This document shows, one piece after another, positions 20,118 through 23,243 of a DNA stretch of 23,243 nucleotides. The stretch comes from a virus. Position 1 is the first letter of the stretch, and every line of letters begins with the position of its first letter. Under the pieces are notes generated by a model. That model was not told where the DNA came from. It searched no databases and saw nothing but the letters and a program-made list of their open reading frames with translations. Location of the stretch: IMG/VR virus record IMGVR_UViG_3300043449_000060, positions 1 to 23,243 of that record, one strand, 5' to 3'. A program made the translations under genes and the position numbers.

Positions 20118-21376
20118 TGAGTGATCTGAACTTTTCCCTTCTCCCTTGGCAACAGGATGTTTTTGCTGACAAGACGAGGTTTAAGGTTGTGGCGGCAGGA
20201 AGAAGGTGTGGTAAGTCTAGGTTGGCGGCAACGACATTGATTATTGAGGCGTTGAAGTGTCCGCAGGGTTCGGCGGTTTTGTATGTGAGTCCTACGATGG
20301 GGCAGTCTAGACAGATCATTTGGGATTTGTTGTTGGACATTGGTCGAGAGGTGATTCAGGGCAGTCATGTAAACAACTTGGATATCACTATGATCAATGG
20401 TGCGAAGATTTATGTCCGTGGCGCAGACCGCCCTGATACCTTGCGTGGAGTCTCTCTTACTTATGCTGTACTGGATGAGGTAGCTGACATAAAGCCAGAG
20501 GCATGGGAGCAAGTTATTAGGGCATCACTGTCAGACAAAAAGGGCAGAGCGATGTTCATAGGCACCCCCAAGGGTAGGAATTGGTTCTATGACCTTTTCA
20601 AACTTGGCGAAAGCGAGGAAGACCTTGATTGGAAATCTTGGCACTTCACCACAAGAGACAACCCCCTGATCGACCCAACTGAGATTGAATCAGCCAAGAA
20701 AACCCTGTCTACCTTTGCTTTTAAGCAAGAATACATGGCTAGTTTCACCAATGCTGGTAGCAACATCTTCAAGGAAGAGTGGATCAAGTACGGGGAAGAG
20801 CCTGAGTATGGCAGTTACTACATAGCCTGTGACTTAGCAGGATTTGAGGAAGTTGCCAAACAAGCGGCTAATTCCAAGAAAAGGCTAGACCAGACGGCTA
20901 TTGCTGTGGTGAAAGTTACGGATGATGGCAAATGGTTTGTCAAAGAGATTGTCTATGGTAGTTGGGACATCCGTGAGACTGCGGCAACGATCCTGTTGAA
21001 GATGCGTGAATACAAGCCTTTGAGTGTGGGAATTGAGAAAGGTGCGCTAAAAAACGCAGTTTTGCCATATTTGTCTGACTTAATGCGTAAAAATAATGTA
21101 TATTCGCACATAGTTGACTTAACGCATGGCAACAGGAAAAAGGCTGACAGAATTATCTGGAGTCTCCAAGGGCGGTTTGAGCATGGACGTATTGTGCTGA
21201 ACTCTGAGGAGGATTGGGATGAATTTAAAGATCAACTTCTTTTATTTCCCGCCATTGGAGTGCATGATGATTTGCCAGATGCTCTCTCATATATAGATCA
21301 AATGGCTGTCACTTCCTACTTTGTGGATGACCAAGAAGATGATTGGGAGCCAGTAGACATAATAAGCGGGGTTTGA
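20117..21376 (+). CDS. terL: Terminase large subunit, 419 aa
   Basis: The ATPase domain has Walker A 'AAGRRCGKS' (26-34), a Walker B-like 'TYAVLDEVADIKPEAW', and coupling motif 'MFIGTPKGRN'. The nuclease domain has an Asp in 'IACDLAGF', an acidic motif in 'VGIEKGAL', and the final 'HDDLPDALSYI' typical of RNase H-like terminase nucleases. It is the motor that drives DNA into the prohead and cuts the concatemer. At 419 aa it is at the short end of the family. It starts in TAATG of the previous gene, and the portal ATG follows the stop by 2 bases. Confidence 0.93.
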   Translation: MSDLNFSLLPWQQDVFADKTRFKVVAAGRRCGKSRLAATTLIIEALKCPQGSAVLYVSPTMGQSRQIIWDLLLDIGREVIQGSHVNNLDITMINGAKIYVRGADRPDTLRGVSLTYAVLDEVADIKPEAWEQVIRASLSDKKGRAMFIGTPKGRNWFYDLFKLGESEEDLDWKSWHFTTRDNPLIDPTEIESAKKTLSTFAFKQEYMASFTNAGSNIFKEEWIKYGEEPEYGSYYIACDLAGFEEVAKQAANSKKRLDQTAIAVVKVTDDGKWFVKEIVYGSWDIRETAATILLKMREYKPLSVGIEKGALKNAVLPYLSDLMRKNNVYSHIVDLTHGNRKKADRIIWSLQGRFEHGRIVLNSEEDWDEFKDQLLLFPAIGVHDDLPDALSYIDQMAVTSYFVDDQEDDWEPVDIISGV

Positions 21377-21378
21377 TA

Positions 21379-23243
21379 ATGGCAACAGATAAACAAGTTG
21401 GTATGGAAGAAAACGAGTTTGACGAGCCTAGTGAGGCTGACAAAGAACTTGTTGGATTTGTTGTAGACCACTGCAATCGGTGGCGTGACTACCGAGATGT
21501 TAACTTCCTTCCTGATTGGCTAGAGTACGAGCGCATCTTCCGTGGTCAATGGGCTTCTGAAGATAAAACCCGTGAATCTGAGCGTAGCCGTATTGTCACC
21601 CCCGCCACCCAACAAGCCGTAGAGACTCGCCATGCTGAGATCATGGAAGCAATCTTTGGTCAGGGCGACTACTTTGATATTGAAGACAACCTACAAGATG
21701 TAGGTGGTAACCCCATAGATGTTGAGTTAATCAAGGCTCAACTGATGGAAGACTTCAAGAAGGACAAAATACGCAAGTCCATCGACCAAATTGAGTTGAT
21801 GGCTGAAATCTACGGCACAGGCATTGGTGAGATTATTGTCAAGACGGAGAAGGAATACATACCCGCTACGCAAGCGATACCAGGCCAAGTCGGACAAGCC
21901 GCCATCGGAGTCTTAGAAAAAGACCGCATTGGCGTGAAGATCATGCCCGTCAACCCAAAGAACTTCTTGTTTGACCCTAACGGCACATCCATTGATGACT
22001 GTATGGGCGTGGCTATCGAGAAATATGTCTCTATCCACAAGATTGTCCAAGGCATAGAGAAGGGCATCTACCGCAAAGTAGACATTACCACCTCTGGTGA
22101 AGACACAGACCTTGAGCCTACCCAAGAGGTAAGCCAATACCAAGATGAGAAAGTCTTGTTGTTGACCTACTATGGCTTAGTTCCACGGGAATATTTAAAT
22201 AATCTCAATGAAAACAAAGACATAGTAGAGTTATTTCCAGAGAATTCTGCGGCAGATGACTACACAGATATGGTGGAAGCCATTGTTGTCATAGCAAATG
22301 ATGGTCAACTTCTCAAAGCAGAAGAAAACCCATACATGATGAAGGATCGCCCTGTTTTGTCCTATCAGGATGACACAGTTCCGAACCGCTTATTGGGCAG
22401 AGGCACAGTAGAAAAAGCGTTCAATATGCAAAAGGCTATTGATGCTCAGACCCGTAGCCACTTGGATTCCTTGGCATTAACGACTAGCCCCATGATTGCT
22501 ATGGATGCGACCCGTTTACCAAGAGGAATGAAGTTTGAGGTGAAGCCTGGCAAGGCGATCCTCACCAATGGCGCACCTTCTGAGATTCTCTACCCCTTCA
22601 AGTTCGGTCAAACCGATCCCAACAACTTGGCTACGGCAAGAGACTTTGAGCGTATGTTGTTACAAGCAACAGGAACGCTTGATTCCCAAGGCATGATCAG
22701 CAATGTTGCTAGAGATGGTGGTCAAGGCGGTATGTCTATGGCTGTCGCTTCTATCATCAAGAAGTACAAGCGCACTTTGGTGAACTTCCAAGAAGATTTC
22801 CTAATCCCGTTTATCAAGAAAGCGGCGTTCAGGTTCATGCAGTTTGACCCAGAGCGTTATCCTTCTGTAGACATGAACTTCATTCCTACGGCTACTCTTG
22901 GCATTATTGCTAGAGAGTACGAGCAACAGCAGTTTATTGGCTTGTTGCAGACGCTTGGCCCTAACACTCCCGTTTTGCCAATCATCTTGAAAGGCATTTT
23001 GGCTAATTCAAGCCTGTCTAACAGGTACGAATTGATGCAAGCCTTGGATAAGATGAACCAACCTGACGAGCAAGCACAGCAATTGGCACAAGTTCAGCAA
23101 CAATTGGCATTGCAAGCGGCTCAAGCACAGATTGCGGTCAACACTACTCAAGCAGAACAGAATCGTGCAGAGGCTACCAAGTTGACAGTTGAGGCTCAGT
23201 TGATGCCACAAGAAGTTCAAGCCAAGATGAGTGCATCTTTGAC
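21379..23243 (+). CDS. Portal protein, P22-type, 3' end outside window
   Basis: The frame from ATG 21379 is open to the window edge, 621 visible residues. Early segments 'DWLEYERIFRGQWASED', 'ESERSRIVTPATQQAVETR' and 'AEIMEAIFGQ' match the start of P22-like portals. 'LLTYYGLVPREYL' and 'DRPVLSYQDDTVPNRLLG' also fit, as does 'RGTVEKAFNMQKAIDAQTRS'. The region after about residue 560 is a Gln/Ala-rich helix ('QQLAQVQQQLALQAAQAQIA'), as expected for the portal barrel. It forms the DNA entry channel and binds terminase. Confidence 0.9.
   Translation, partial: MATDKQVGMEENEFDEPSEADKELVGFVVDHCNRWRDYRDVNFLPDWLEYERIFRGQWASEDKTRESERSRIVTPATQQAVETRHAEIMEAIFGQGDYFDIEDNLQDVGGNPIDVELIKAQLMEDFKKDKIRKSIDQIELMAEIYGTGIGEIIVKTEKEYIPATQAIPGQVGQAAIGVLEKDRIGVKIMPVNPKNFLFDPNGTSIDDCMGVAIEKYVSIHKIVQGIEKGIYRKVDITTSGEDTDLEPTQEVSQYQDEKVLLLTYYGLVPREYLNNLNENKDIVELFPENSAADDYTDMVEAIVVIANDGQLLKAEENPYMMKDRPVLSYQDDTVPNRLLGRGTVEKAFNMQKAIDAQTRSHLDSLALTTSPMIAMDATRLPRGMKFEVKPGKAILTNGAPSEILYPFKFGQTDPNNLATARDFERMLLQATGTLDSQGMISNVARDGGQGGMSMAVASIIKKYKRTLVNFQEDFLIPFIKKAAFRFMQFDPERYPSVDMNFIPTATLGIIAREYEQQQFIGLLQTLGPNTPVLPIILKGILANSSLSNRYELMQALDKMNQPDEQAQQLAQVQQQLALQAAQAQIAVNTTQAEQNRAEATKLTVEAQLMPQEVQAKMSASL

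Noticed and set aside
1-23243. Integrase, attachment site, CI-type repressor or tRNA genes
   Set aside because: None could be found. The Cro/YdaS-like gene alone does not show a temperate life cycle.

Overview
This window is part of a double-stranded DNA tailed-phage genome, probably a podovirus with a P22-type portal. The two-component spanin pair implies a Gram-negative host with an outer membrane. No cellular housekeeping gene, tRNA, rRNA or integrase is visible. Base composition looks mid-range (roughly 45% GC by eye), and the host genus cannot be fixed from sequence alone. The first gene (tail fibre) and the last (portal) both run off the window edges.

Layout, left to right. (1) 1-8269, rightward late genes: the end of a tail fibre, a cupin-like protein, three large Gln/Ala-rich proteins that look like internal virion or DNA-ejection proteins, a membrane-anchored coiled-coil protein that seems to start at an ATT codon, then a lysis region. 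The lysis region holds small membrane proteins, a lipoprotein, a holin-like protein, an i-spanin with an o-spanin embedded in another frame, and a GH19-type endolysin. (2) 8266-15470, a long leftward operon of about 20 mostly overlapping genes. It carries a recombination and replication set (Sak4-like ATPase, DUF669 protein, Fe-S PD-(D/E)XK nuclease, SF2 helicase) with many small unknown proteins, several of them under 60 aa. (3) 15471-15664, a divergent control region with TCTA(G/T)C half-sites and two opposed extended -10 promoters. (4) 15665-18981, rightward early genes: a YdaS/Cro-like regulator, a Toprim-RepA primase-helicase, two unknowns and a RusA-like resolvase. (5) 18982-19348, an origin-like intergenic region with four perfect DnaA boxes. 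(6) 19349-23243, the packaging genes: putative small terminase, a conserved unknown, large terminase and portal.

The regulator probably controls the divergent early promoters. The primase-helicase and host DnaA would start replication, using the DnaA-box region and/or a CATCCG iteron-like array just after the primase-helicase gene. The Sak4, DUF669, nuclease, helicase and RusA proteins would handle recombination and concatemer processing, and the terminase and portal package DNA.

The most notable non-gene signals are: the apparent complete absence of GCAGC/GCTGC (GCWGC) from the whole window, the DnaA-box cluster, the CATCCG array with its long hairpin, a G-quadruplex motif beside the DnaA boxes, and a set of tiny translationally coupled membrane peptides.
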